DNA of 64,000 nucleotides from Arthrobacter subterraneus (GTDB lineage: Bacteria; Actinomycetota; Actinomycetes; Actinomycetales; Micrococcaceae): the NCBI RefSeq assembly GCF_900099735.1, contig NZ_FNDT01000012.1:1-64000 (forward strand). Direction: 5' to 3'. Each line of letters opens with the position of its first letter. Position 1 is the stretch's first letter. The notes below the pieces were generated by a model. The model was not told the origin of the DNA, made no database searches, and saw only the letters and a list, made by a program, of their open reading frames with translations. A program made the translations under genes and the position numbers. Positions 23,792 through 31,627 of the stretch are shown one piece after another.

Positions 23792-25069
23792 CTAGAAGTT
23801 GCGCCGCAGCGGCGGTTCCTCTCCGCCCGGGCGCTGCACCAGGATCTGGTTCACGCCGTTCAGTCCACGCTCAAACCCGAGTGCACTCGACGCCATGTAC
23901 AACCGCCATACCCGCGCGCGGCCTTCGCTGGTGAGCCGCACCGCTTCATCCCAGTTCTCCTCGAGGTTGTGCACCCAGGCACGGAGGGTCAGGCCGTAGT
24001 GTCGGCGCAGCGCTTCGACGTCGAGCACTTCCAGCCCCGCCGATTCCAGCGCTCCCAACATGACCGTGAGGCTGAGCATCTCGCCGTCGGGGAAAACGTA
24101 GCGCGGGATGAACGAGTCCGGGTCCGGCGGCATCTCGCCGGCGTTCCACGAGATGGCGTGGTTGAGCAGTCGGCCGCCCGGGCGCAGCAGGCTGTTCAAC
24201 TTCGCGGCGTAGTTACCGATCTGCTCCTTCCCCACGTGCTCGGCCATGCCGATGGAGCTGATCGCGTCGAACGGACCGTCGCTGATGTCGCGGTAGTCCT
24301 GTACCCGGATTTCGATCCGGTCGGAAAGCCCGACGTCGGCCGCCCGCTTCCGGGCGAGCGCTGCCTGTTCCTTCGAGAGGGTGATACCGACGACGTCGAC
24401 TCCGTAGTTCTGCGCCGCGTGCAGCGCGAAACTGCCCCAGCCGCAGCCCACGTCCAGCACCCGCATGCCCTCCTTCAGGCCGAGCTTGCGGCAGACCAGG
24501 TCGAGCTTTGCTTCCTGGGCCGCGTCCAGGCCGGTGTTCTCGTCTTCCCAGACCGCACAGGAGTAGACCATGGACCGACCGAGGACGAGTCGATAGAAGT
24601 CATTGCCGACGTCGTAATGGTGGGAGACGGCTGCGGAGTCGCGCTTCTTCGAGTGCAGCCGTCCGGTCTTGGTGACGTCCATTTCCTCCGGCGGGGGAGC
24701 GATCGGCAGCCCCACTGCTCCGACGCGGATAGCGGTCCTGAGCAACCGCCAGCGCTCGCCGAGCGTGGGCGGGCGGAAGGCCTTCACCTCGGCGAACTTG
24801 CCCACGGAGCTGAGCACGGAGAAGCTTTCGAAGAGATCGCCATTGTCGTCGATGTCACCGGCCACGTAGGCGCGGCTCAGGCCGAGCTGGTTCGGTGACC
24901 ACAGCATCCGCCGCAACCCGCGCCGGGACCGGAACTCGATCACCGGCGCGTTGACCGGCCCTGCCTCGGAGCCGTCCCAGGCCCGCAGCCGCAGCGGGAT
25001 CTCTTCGGTGCCGAGGATGATCGCCAGGGCCCCGGCCAAACGTGGTGCCACTCCCTTTTTCTTCGCCAT
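23792..25069 (-). CDS. Cyclopropane-fatty-acyl-phospholipid synthase family protein
   Basis: A 425-residue SAM-dependent methyltransferase of the CFA synthase/mycolic acid cyclopropane family (CMAS). The SAM-binding motif VLDVGCGWGSFALHAA is at 204-219, preceded by the substrate-site segment SHHYDVGNDFYRLVLG and MVYSCAVWE. Later SIGMAEHVGKEQIGNY includes the conserved Glu/His, and YVFPDGEML follows. It would add a methylene or methyl bridge across the double bond of membrane lipids, at the inner face of the membrane. Longer than E. coli Cfa by an N-terminal region of ~140 residues that is normal for this group. Monocistronic by spacing. Confidence 0.87.
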   Translation of the reverse strand: MAKKKGVAPRLAGALAIILGTEEIPLRLRAWDGSEAGPVNAPVIEFRSRRGLRRMLWSPNQLGLSRAYVAGDIDDNGDLFESFSVLSSVGKFAEVKAFRPPTLGERWRLLRTAIRVGAVGLPIAPPPEEMDVTKTGRLHSKKRDSAAVSHHYDVGNDFYRLVLGRSMVYSCAVWEDENTGLDAAQEAKLDLVCRKLGLKEGMRVLDVGCGWGSFALHAAQNYGVDVVGITLSKEQAALARKRAADVGLSDRIEIRVQDYRDISDGPFDAISSIGMAEHVGKEQIGNYAAKLNSLLRPGGRLLNHAISWNAGEMPPDPDSFIPRYVFPDGEMLSLTVMLGALESAGLEVLDVEALRRHYGLTLRAWVHNLEENWDEAVRLTSEGRARVWRLYMASSALGFERGLNGVNQILVQRPGGEEPPLRRNF

Positions 25070-25114
25070 GGTTCTTGTCTACTACGACTCGGGTGAGGGA
25101 GCCAGAGGGCACCA

Positions 25115-25188
25115 CCCCGGAACTTTTATCCACCTCTGGTGGCCTCAACCGGTGGGGAAGCCGCCGAAGGTGCACGAAGGTTCCGGGG
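25115..25188. repeat. Long imperfect palindrome, GGAACTTTT family
   Basis: Outer arms CCCCGGAAC (25115-25123) and GTTCCGGGG (25180-25188) enclose partly paired inner arms (CCACCT/AGGTG and TGGTGGC/GCCGCC), giving a ~74-bp hairpin between the ABC-F gene stop (25191) and the CFA synthase start. The left arm GGAACTTTTATCCACCTC matches the arm of the perfect palindrome at 42458-42522 (GGAACTTTTGCGCACGTC), so both belong to one dispersed repeat family. Confidence 0.6.
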
Positions 25189-25190
25189 TT

Positions 25191-26828
25191 TTAGAGCACC
25201 CGGACGTGCCCGGCGTCGACCTCCCACCGCGCATCCAGCCGGACGTTCTCGAGCATCCGGCGGTCGTGGGTGACCAGGAGGAGCGCACCCGTGTAGTCCT
25301 CCAGTGCCTCCTCGAGCTGCTCGATGGCCGGCAGGTCCAGATGGTTGGTGGGTTCGTCGAGCACCAGCAGGTTCACCCCGCGGGCCTGCAGCAGCGCCAG
25401 CCCGGCCCGGGTGCGCTCGCCGGGGGAGAGCATGCCCACCCGGGCGCCGGTCTGCGCCGCCTTGAGCCCGAACTTGGCCAGCAGCGTGCGGACCTCCGCC
25501 TGCGCCAGCTCCGGCACGGCCGCCTCGAACGCGGCAGCAAGCGTCTGGTCTTCCGCGAGCTGTCCGCGGGCCTGGTCGATCTCGCCGACGGCGACGTTGG
25601 CACCCAGCGAGGCTGCGCCGTCGTCGGGCTTCTGATGGCCCAACAGGAGGCGCAGCAGTGTGGATTTGCCGGCGCCGTTGGGACCGGTGATACCCACGCG
25701 CTCACCGGCGTTGAGCTGGAGCGATACCGGTCCGAGCGTGAAGTTTCCCTGCCGGGCGACCGCCGCATTCAGGGTTGCCACCACCGAGCTGGAGCGCGGC
25801 GCGGAACCGATGCTGAACTGGAGCTGCCATTCCTTGCGCGGCTCCTCCACCTCGTCCAGGCGGGCGATGCGGGACTCCATCTGGCGGACTTTCTGGGCCT
25901 GCTTCTCCGAGGATTCCATGCTGGCACGGCGGCGGATCTTGTCATTGTCCGGGCTCTTCTTCATCGCGTTGCGGACGCCCTGCGAGCTCCATTCGCGCTG
26001 GGTGCGGGCGCGTGAGATGAGGTCCTGCTTCTTGTCGGCGTATTCCTCGTACGCCTCGCGGGCGTGCCGTTTCGCGACGGCGCGTTCTTCAAGGTAGGCG
26101 TCGTAACCGCCGTCGTATACGGCTACCTGGTGCTGGGCCAAGTCCAGTTCCACCACCGTGGTGACGCAGCGGGCGAGGAACTCGCGGTCGTGGGAGACCA
26201 GCACCGCGCCGCCGCGCAGGTTGCGCATGAACGCTTCCAACCGGGCCAGTCCGTCAAGGTCCAGGTCATTGGTGGGCTCGTCGAGCAGGATGACGTCGAA
26301 CCTGCTGAGCAGCAGGGCGGCGAGGGCAACCCGGGCGAGCTGGCCGCCGGACAACCCGGTGACAAGTGCGTCCTGCGCAACGCCGGGTGCGACGTCGGCC
26401 AGTACAGCCGGGAGCCGATCCTCCAGATCCGCGGCACCAGAGGCGAGCCAGTGCTCCAGTGCTGCGGCGTAGCGGTCGTCGGCGCCTTTGACCTCTGCGC
26501 CGAGTTCCTCAGCGGCCTTCTCCATGGCCTCAGTGGCGGCGGTGGCTCCGGTGCGGCGGGCGATGTACTGTTCGACTGTTTCGCCGGGTGTCCGCTCATG
26601 TTCCTGGGGAAGCCAGCCGACAAAGGCGTCCTTGGGTGCGCACATGACGGTTCCCGCGAGCGGTTCGTCGACGCCGGCGAGCAGCCGCAGCAGCGTGGAC
26701 TTGCCGGCACCGTTGGCTCCGACCACTCCGACGACGTCGCCCTGCGTGACGGTCAGATCGAGGTTGGAAAAGAGGGTGCGGTGGGCGTGGCCGCCGGAAA
26801 GCGCCTTGGCCACGAGGGTTGCAGTCAT
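25191..26828 (-). CDS. ABC-F family ATPase (ribosome-associated/antibiotic resistance type)
   Basis: A 545-residue duplicated ATPase without membrane domains. First cassette: GANGAGKSTLLRLL (Walker A), LSGGQLARVALAALL, VILLDEPTNDLDL. A charged linker follows (about residues 225-300: KRHAREAYEEYADKKQDLISRAR ... EKQAQKVRQMESRIARL), the P-site tRNA interaction motif. Second cassette: GPNGAGKST, LSPGERTRAGLALL, LLVLDEPTNHLDL. Members rescue stalled ribosomes or protect them from macrolide/lincosamide/pleuromutilin drugs. The ATG at 26828 is chosen because family homology starts there (TATLVAKALSGG); the upstream 23 codons overlap a small ORF and do not look coding. A 25-codon ORF with a strong ribosome site ends 37 nt upstream. 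Confidence 0.87.
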   Translation of the reverse strand: MTATLVAKALSGGHAHRTLFSNLDLTVTQGDVVGVVGANGAGKSTLLRLLAGVDEPLAGTVMCAPKDAFVGWLPQEHERTPGETVEQYIARRTGATAATEAMEKAAEELGAEVKGADDRYAAALEHWLASGAADLEDRLPAVLADVAPGVAQDALVTGLSGGQLARVALAALLLSRFDVILLDEPTNDLDLDGLARLEAFMRNLRGGAVLVSHDREFLARCVTTVVELDLAQHQVAVYDGGYDAYLEERAVAKRHAREAYEEYADKKQDLISRARTQREWSSQGVRNAMKKSPDNDKIRRRASMESSEKQAQKVRQMESRIARLDEVEEPRKEWQLQFSIGSAPRSSSVVATLNAAVARQGNFTLGPVSLQLNAGERVGITGPNGAGKSTLLRLLLGHQKPDDGAASLGANVAVGEIDQARGQLAEDQTLAAAFEAAVPELAQAEVRTLLAKFGLKAAQTGARVGMLSPGERTRAGLALLQARGVNLLVLDEPTNHLDLPAIEQLEEALEDYTGALLLVTHDRRMLENVRLDARWEVDAGHVRVL

Positions 26829-26865
26829 TGATTCAGTGTAGGAGCCCGCCGGTCCGGGTTCCGGT

Positions 26866-26943
26866 TCAGGTGCTCCTGCGAAGCACGCCCGCGGCAACGA
26901 GGCCGAGGATGGGGCCTTGGATCAGGTGGCCCGGCACACTCAT
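26866..26943 (-). CDS. Small hydrophobic ORF, candidate leader peptide of the ABC-F gene
   Basis: A 25-codon ORF (MSVPGHLIQGPILGLVAAGV then LRRST) lies on the same strand 37 nt upstream of the ABC-F ATG. It has a strong ribosome site (GGGAGGAAA, about 9-11 nt before the ATG). A hairpin with arms CCGTGAGT / ACTCACGG (26959-26986) directly adjoins the ribosome site. Known ABC-F resistance genes are often controlled by drug-induced stalling on such leader ORFs. No other function is seen; the single hydrophobic stretch could also make it a small membrane peptide. Confidence 0.45.
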   Translation of the reverse strand: MSVPGHLIQGPILGLVAAGVLRRST

Positions 26944-26958
26944 GATCGCCGTTTCCTC

Positions 26959-26986
26959 CCGTGAGTAGTGAACTGTGAACTCACGG
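26959..26986 (-). promoter_or_regulatory. Hairpin adjoining the leader-ORF ribosome binding site
   Basis: Arms CCGTGAGT (26959-26966) and ACTCACGG (26979-26986) are exact inverted repeats around 12 nt that include the direct repeat GTGAACTGTGAACT. On the minus strand the second arm runs into GAGGAAA, the Shine-Dalgarno of the small ORF, so the fold could mask it. It could equally be an operator for an unknown regulator. Confidence 0.4.
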
Positions 26987-27088
26987 TAGGACCGCTGCAC
27001 GGAGGGTTCAGCAACCTGGTGCACACAAGGGGAGGGAATTCCGGTCTCCGACCGTTGAATTATCTGTAATCCAGCACACTGTGCCCGG

Positions 27089-27433
27089 GTGGGGGCGAGG
27101 CTACAGTTCCTGAGAATCACAGGAAGCAGAACCGGAAGGGTAATACGCATAGCACGGGCAATCTGGAATGGTGCAGTCATCGCTGAGTCGGACGACATCG
27201 TGGTGGTTGAAGGAAACAGCTACTTCCCGAGGGAATCGGTCAACGATGATTACGTGAAGGGCAGCGATATGCATTCGACCTGCCCATGGAAGGGGAAAGC
27301 CAGCTATCTCACTCTCGACGTGAATGGCCAGCAAAACGAGGACGCTGCATGGTTCTATCCCGATCCCAAGTCCCGGGCTATGCCCATCAAGGACCGGGTG
27401 GCGTTCTGGCGGGGTGTCACCGTCGAGGGCTGA
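27089..27433 (+). CDS. DUF427 domain-containing protein
   Basis: A small DUF427 (beta-tent fold) protein, function unknown. The domain is complete: RAIWNGAVIAESDDIVVVEGNSYFP at the beginning, then STCPWKGKASYLTLDV and AAWFYPDP, ending VAFWRGVTVEG. Homology starts about residue 21 of the frame opened by GTG 27089, which lacks a ribosome site. A Shine-Dalgarno GGAAGGG at 27134-27140 stands 8 nt before an ATA at 27149, which would give M-A-R-A-I-W-N-G, exactly where relatives begin. The start is therefore uncertain and may be the rare codon ATA. Confidence 0.8.
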   Translation: MGARLQFLRITGSRTGRVIRIARAIWNGAVIAESDDIVVVEGNSYFPRESVNDDYVKGSDMHSTCPWKGKASYLTLDVNGQQNEDAAWFYPDPKSRAMPIKDRVAFWRGVTVEG

Positions 27434-27579
27434 CTATTGTCTCTGGGCGGCGGAGTTGCGAAAACTGCCGCTTTCGAAGCCCCCGACCGGTGTCCTACGA
27501 TCCTGGCCATACCCGGCGTGAAGGGTCACGCAACCCGTCCCGCGCGCTGGTGATCCTCTGCCGGAGGCCCTAAAACCGC

Positions 27580-27999
27580 CTAGAACGCAGCGACTCCCGC
27601 CTCAGCGACTTCCTGGTCCTGTTCGATCGTGCCGGTCGAGACGCCGATCGCGCCGACGATGCTCCCCTCGCGTACCAGCGGAATGCCGCCGGGGAAGACA
27701 ACGAGGCGTCCACCGTGCGCGTCGTTCAGCCCATAGATCGGTCCCTCCGGCCGGGTGAGTTCCTGAAGATCACCGGTCTCGCACTGGAAGGCGATGGCGG
27801 TGTACGCCTTGTTGATGGCAATGGTGATGCTGCCGATGTTGGCTCCATCCATACGGACATGCGCCTTCAGATTGCCGCCGGCGTCGACGACGGCGATGTC
27901 CATCGGCTGCCCGATCTCGGTTGCTTTGGCGGCCGCGGCGTCGATGACGCGGCTCGCTTCCTCGGCGGTGACTGTCTCAAGCACGGTTCCAGCTGCCAT
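27580..27999 (-). CDS. GlcG/HbpS family (DUF336) protein
   Basis: A 139-residue GlcG/HbpS-like protein with the typical sequence VIDAAAAKATEIGQPMDIAVVDAGGNLKAHVRMDGA ... SITIAINKAYTAIAF ... GGIPLV and GAIGVSGT-type end (GAIGVSTGTIEQDQEVAEAG). The family binds heme in HbpS, or works as an accessory subunit in diol/glycolate and propanediol loci. No secretion signal. The ATG at 27999 is used, since residues before it are not conserved and AGGA lies upstream. Divergent from the aldolase operon, which it may serve; the ~160 bp between holds a GC-rich palindrome. Confidence 0.83.
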   Translation of the reverse strand: MAAGTVLETVTAEEASRVIDAAAAKATEIGQPMDIAVVDAGGNLKAHVRMDGANIGSITIAINKAYTAIAFQCETGDLQELTRPEGPIYGLNDAHGGRLVVFPGGIPLVREGSIVGAIGVSTGTIEQDQEVAEAGVAAF

Positions 28000-28083
28000 G
28001 GGAGGGTCCTGTCGGTAGGGGATGATTGAGCAACCTAAGCACGGCAACGGTGCACCTGACGAGGTGGTGATTACCCTCAATCC

Positions 28084-28102
28084 GGGGGGTGGGTAACCCC
28101 CC
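28084..28102. promoter_or_regulatory. GC-rich palindrome between glcG-like gene and aldolase operon
   Basis: GGGGGGT-GGGTA-ACCCCCC, a 7-bp inverted repeat, sits 60 nt before the aldolase start, flanked by CAATCCGG and ATTCCGG. It is a candidate operator for a regulator of the two divergent units; no regulator gene adjoins it. Confidence 0.35.
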
Positions 28103-28162
28103 ATTCCGGCCCGCCGTGCGCCGCCCTACTGTGGTGGGGAACCTACTCAGGAGGTATGTGTT

Positions 28163-29026
28163 GTGGGCGTTGTTCCCCTGAAAGACATTCTCGATCCCGC
28201 GTTCGATGCCCGCTACGGCGTACCGGCAATCAACATTTTCAATGATCTGACCATGGAAGCGGTTCTTGCCGGTGCCGTGGATGCCAGATCACCTGTCATT
28301 CTGCAGACGTCGGTCAAGACGGTGCGCAGCATCGGTTCCCGCGTGCTGTTCGACATGTGGCAGTCATTGACCCGGGGCATCGAGGTGCCGGTGACCCTTC
28401 ACCTGGACCACTGCCCGGACCGTGACGTTGTCACCGAGTGCCTCAAGGCCGGCTGGAACTCGGTTCTTTTTGATGCGTCCGAGTTGCCGGTCGAGGAAAA
28501 CCAGCGCCAGACCATCGAGGTGGTTGCTGAAGCGCGCAGCTACGGTGCGCAGGTTGAAGGCGAAATCGAGTCCATTACCGGCGTGGAGGACGATCACGGG
28601 TCGGACGACGTTTCCGAACAGCAGAGCCTGGAAACCGCTCTCGCGTTCATCGACGCGACCGGCATCGACGTTTTCGCGCCGTCGATCGGCAACGCACACG
28701 GCTCTTACAAGGCCGCTCCCGTGCTCGACGTCGACCGTGTCACCCAGATCGTCGAGGCCCGTAGCATTCCCATTGCGCTGCACGGCGGCAGCGGGCTCAG
28801 CGCTGAGCAGTTCGCCGACCTTATCGCCAGGGGCTGCGCCAAGGTGAACATTTCCACGGCACTCAAGGAAACCTACATGCAGTCCTCGCTCGCGTTCCTC
28901 AAGCAAGCCGAGCAGAACAACAAGTGGGATCCGCCGTCGCTGTTCAAGCACACCCGCGGAGAGATCATCGCCATGGTCACCGAGCTCACGGAACAGTTCG
29001 GCAGCGCCGGAAAGGCCGGAAACTGA
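28163..29026 (+). CDS. Class II fructose-bisphosphate aldolase family protein
   Basis: A 287-residue class II (zinc) aldolase of the GatY/KbaY/FbaA family. Zinc ligands are visible: LHLDHCPD (H83), GNAHGSYK (H179) and ALHGGSGL (H207); phosphate/substrate residues include S210-G211 and N229 in KVNISTALK. It would cleave or condense a ketose phosphate to DHAP plus an aldehyde. The GTG at 28163 has AGGAGG 8 nt upstream. First gene of a four-gene operon with HAD, DhaL and DhaK; together they suggest breakdown of an unusual sugar or tetrose/triose rather than glycolysis, since this aldolase is not near other glycolytic genes except pfk on the other strand. Confidence 0.87.
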   Translation: MGVVPLKDILDPAFDARYGVPAINIFNDLTMEAVLAGAVDARSPVILQTSVKTVRSIGSRVLFDMWQSLTRGIEVPVTLHLDHCPDRDVVTECLKAGWNSVLFDASELPVEENQRQTIEVVAEARSYGAQVEGEIESITGVEDDHGSDDVSEQQSLETALAFIDATGIDVFAPSIGNAHGSYKAAPVLDVDRVTQIVEARSIPIALHGGSGLSAEQFADLIARGCAKVNISTALKETYMQSSLAFLKQAEQNNKWDPPSLFKHTRGEIIAMVTELTEQFGSAGKAGN

Positions 29027-29027
29027 G

Positions 29028-29855
29028 ATGCCCGCACTCATCTTCGACTGCGACGGCGTGCTCGCGGACACAGAACAGCACGGCCACCTGCCCGCTTTCA
29101 ACCAGACCTTCAGCGACTTCAACGTTCCGGTCCAGTGGACCACGGAGGAGTATGCCGAGAAAGTGAAAATCGGCGGCGGCAAGGAACGGATGCGCAGCAT
29201 CCTGACCGAGGAACTGGCCGGCTCGCTCGGACTCAATGACGACGCCGCCGTTGACCAGGCCATCCGTGACTGGCACAAGCGGAAGACCGAAATCTACAAG
29301 GGAATGGTCGAGAGCGGCGCTATGCCGGGACGGCACGGAATCGCACGCATCGTCGCTGAAGCGCACGACGCCGGGTGGACCCTGGCGGTGGCCTCCACCT
29401 CCGCGGAACCCGCCGTCCGTGCAGTACTCGGCCACGCCGTCGGCCCGGATCTCGCCGCGCACTTTTCCGTCTTCGCCGGGGACATCGTGCCGCATAAGAA
29501 ACCGGCACCGGACATCTATCTGGTAGCTCTCCGCGACCTGGGACTGGAGCCGGATGACGCCGTCGTTATTGAAGACAGCCGCAACGGCATGCTTGCTGCC
29601 CTCGGGGCTGGGCTGCGAACCATAGTTACGGTCAGCGGCTACACGAAGGAGGAAGACTTCAGCGGCGCATCGCTCGTTGTTTCATCCCTCGGCGATCCGG
29701 AAAACGGTGAGCCGGCCGAGGTCCTGCAGAACCCGCTCGGCCTCGATGTGCCCGACGCCGTCTCCCTGTCCGTCCTGCAGGACATCCTCGCGCAGCCACG
29801 TCCGGCAGCACCGCAGCCCTCCACCACCGCTTCGACCCCTACGGAGAAATCATGA
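29028..29855 (+). CDS. HAD-IA hydrolase, CbbY/beta-phosphoglucomutase-like
   Basis: A 275-residue HAD superfamily subclass IA enzyme. Motif I is LIFDCDGVLADTE with D7 and D9; motif II AVASTSAEPAV holds the Ser/Thr; motif III Lys is in VPHKKPAPDIYL; motif IV is AVVIEDSRNGMLAA. It resembles plant/proteobacterial CbbY-type phosphatases acting on xylulose bisphosphate. Begins one base after the aldolase stop and its stop overlaps the dhaL start (4 nt), so it is tightly coupled. Its likely role is removing or moving a phosphate on the operon's sugar intermediate. Confidence 0.86.
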   Translation: MPALIFDCDGVLADTEQHGHLPAFNQTFSDFNVPVQWTTEEYAEKVKIGGGKERMRSILTEELAGSLGLNDDAAVDQAIRDWHKRKTEIYKGMVESGAMPGRHGIARIVAEAHDAGWTLAVASTSAEPAVRAVLGHAVGPDLAAHFSVFAGDIVPHKKPAPDIYLVALRDLGLEPDDAVVIEDSRNGMLAALGAGLRTIVTVSGYTKEEDFSGASLVVSSLGDPENGEPAEVLQNPLGLDVPDAVSLSVLQDILAQPRPAAPQPSTTASTPTEKS

Positions 29856-30490
29856 CCGCCACAGATCTCGCTGATGTCGAATTCGTTGTCCGTACCCTTG
29901 CCGAGACGGCAGTGGACAAGGAAAAGGAGTTCGGCGACCTTGACGCCGTCGTCGGTGACGGTGACCTCGGCTACTCACTCGCGCGCGGGTTCGAGAAGGT
30001 GCTCGCCGACTGGGACGGCTTCAAGCGCGACGACGTCGCCACCTTCCTGCAGCAGGTGGCCGTTGCCATCTCGAGCCGGATCGGTGGAACCTCCGGACCC
30101 CTGTGGGGCACAGCATTCCTGCGCGCCTCCGCCGCCTCGAAGAATTTCGATACCGTTGACGGCGCGGCAGCTGTCGCAATGCTCCGGGCCGCGGCCGACG
30201 GCATCAAGGCCCGCGGCAACTCCGACCTGGGCGACAAGACGCTACTGGACGCCCTCATCCCGGCCACCGATGAACTTGAGCGCCAGATCCAGTCCGGCGC
30301 CGACGCCGGCGAGGCACGCGCAGCTTTCGCGAAAACCGCACGTGAATGTGCCGACGCCACCAGCAAGCTGGAGGCCAGGCGCGGCCGGGCCAGCTACAGC
30401 GGCGAGCGCAGCATCGGCTCTCCTGACGCGGGTGCCGTGGCAATCACCATCATGATCGAGCGCATTGTTTCTGAGTGGGGCAATCGCTGA
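29852..30490 (+). CDS. dhaL: Dihydroxyacetone kinase subunit DhaL-type
   Basis: A 212-residue ATP/ADP-binding subunit of a dihydroxyacetone-type kinase. The metal-binding Asp set is visible in DLDAVVGDGDLG (D31, D36, D38); the usual GDGDTG/HG reads GDGDLG here. SRIGGTSGPLWGTAFLRAS and GNSDLGDKTLLDAL follow, as does RRGRASYSGERSIGSPDAGA near the end. Placed before dhaK, the reverse of the common dhaKLM order. No dhaM (PTS phosphocarrier) gene is nearby, so the enzyme may use ATP directly. Confidence 0.88.
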   Translation: MTATDLADVEFVVRTLAETAVDKEKEFGDLDAVVGDGDLGYSLARGFEKVLADWDGFKRDDVATFLQQVAVAISSRIGGTSGPLWGTAFLRASAASKNFDTVDGAAAVAMLRAAADGIKARGNSDLGDKTLLDALIPATDELERQIQSGADAGEARAAFAKTARECADATSKLEARRGRASYSGERSIGSPDAGAVAITIMIERIVSEWGNR

Positions 30491-30539
30491 GTTTCACCCG
30501 TTCACTGTCCAACAACCATCACAACGATGTGGAGTTTCC

Positions 30540-31535
30540 ATGAAGAAGTTCGTCAATGATCCGCAGCAGTTTGTCCCCGAGATGCTTGAAGGCCTCGCGC
30601 TGGCCAATCCGGACACGCTGAAGTACGTCCCCGAGTACAACCTCATCATGCGCGCTGACGGCCCGGACGAGAACAGGGTCTCGATCGTCCAGGGTTCCGG
30701 CTCAGGCCACGAGCCTGCCCACGTGATGATCGTAGGAAAAGGCATGCTCGACGCCGCGTGCCCCGGTGACGTGTTCGCCGCGCCGCCGTTCGACTACGTG
30801 TACGAGACCACGAAGATGCTTGCCTCGCCCAAGGGTGTGCTGCTGCTGGTCAACAACTACACCGGCGACAAGATGGTTTTCGAAATGGCCCAGGAGATGT
30901 CGTCTGCCGAGGGCATCAACGTCAAGACTCTGTTCATCAATGACGACGTGTCGGTGGAGGATTCCACGTACACGATCGGTCGGCGCGGTGTGGCCGGCAA
31001 CTTCTTTGTGATCAAGGCAGTCGCGGCCGCGGCCGAGCGCGGAGCGGACCTCGACGAGGTCATCCGCATCGGTGAAAAGGTCAACTCGGTCACCCGGAGC
31101 ATGGGTGTGGCGCTCACTGCGTGCACCCCTCCGGCGAAGGGCAGCCCGCTCTTCGAACTGGGTGAGGATGAGATCGAGATGGGTGTCGGCATCCACGGCG
31201 AGCCGGGCCGCCGTCGGGCCAAGATGATGCCTGCCAACGAGATCGTGGAGGAATTGCTCACCCCGATCGTCAAGGATCTCCCGTTCGGAGACGGCGACCG
31301 TGTGGCCCTCATGGTCAACGGCCTTGGCGGGACGCCCATCAGCGAGCTCTACCTGCTGTACGGGCAGGCTCACAAGCGTCTGGCCGAACAGGGCATAACG
31401 GTTGGGCGCAGCTATGTGGGCGAGTACTGCACCTCCCTGGACATGGCCGGCGCCTCCTTCACCCTGGTCAAGCTCGATGATGAAATCGAGCAGCTTCTCA
31501 ACGATCCGGCGGAGATCCCCATCCGGGTGTTCTGA
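30540..31535 (+). CDS. dhaK: Dihydroxyacetone kinase substrate subunit DhaK-type
   Basis: A 331-residue substrate-binding subunit. GSGSGHEPAH (52-61) is the substrate pocket, and ELGEDEIEMGVGIHGEPG holds H219, the residue that forms a hemiaminal bond with the ketone substrate in E. coli DhaK (His218). The ATG at 30540 is chosen because homology starts there (MKKFVNDPQQFVPEMLEGL); the longer frame overlaps dhaL. Its partner is DhaL 49 nt upstream. Substrate may be dihydroxyacetone or a longer ketose such as erythrulose; the aldolase neighbour keeps both open. Confidence 0.9.
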   Translation: MKKFVNDPQQFVPEMLEGLALANPDTLKYVPEYNLIMRADGPDENRVSIVQGSGSGHEPAHVMIVGKGMLDAACPGDVFAAPPFDYVYETTKMLASPKGVLLLVNNYTGDKMVFEMAQEMSSAEGINVKTLFINDDVSVEDSTYTIGRRGVAGNFFVIKAVAAAAERGADLDEVIRIGEKVNSVTRSMGVALTACTPPAKGSPLFELGEDEIEMGVGIHGEPGRRRAKMMPANEIVEELLTPIVKDLPFGDGDRVALMVNGLGGTPISELYLLYGQAHKRLAEQGITVGRSYVGEYCTSLDMAGASFTLVKLDDEIEQLLNDPAEIPIRVF

Positions 31536-31556
31536 TCCGACCGCAGCTCAACGGAA

Positions 31557-31584
31557 GAGCCCGTCCACTCACCTGGACGGGCTC
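31557..31584 (+). terminator. Terminator after dhaK
   Basis: An 11-bp perfect stem GAGCCCGTCCA / TGGACGGGCTC with a 6-nt loop, followed by GTTCTGTGGTTCTG, 22 nt past the dhaK stop. It should end the aldolase-HAD-dhaLK operon ahead of the convergent pfk gene. Confidence 0.7.
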
Positions 31585-31627
31585 GTTCTGTGGTTCTGTC
31601 CTGCGCTCTTTGCGTGGTGGTTCGCGT

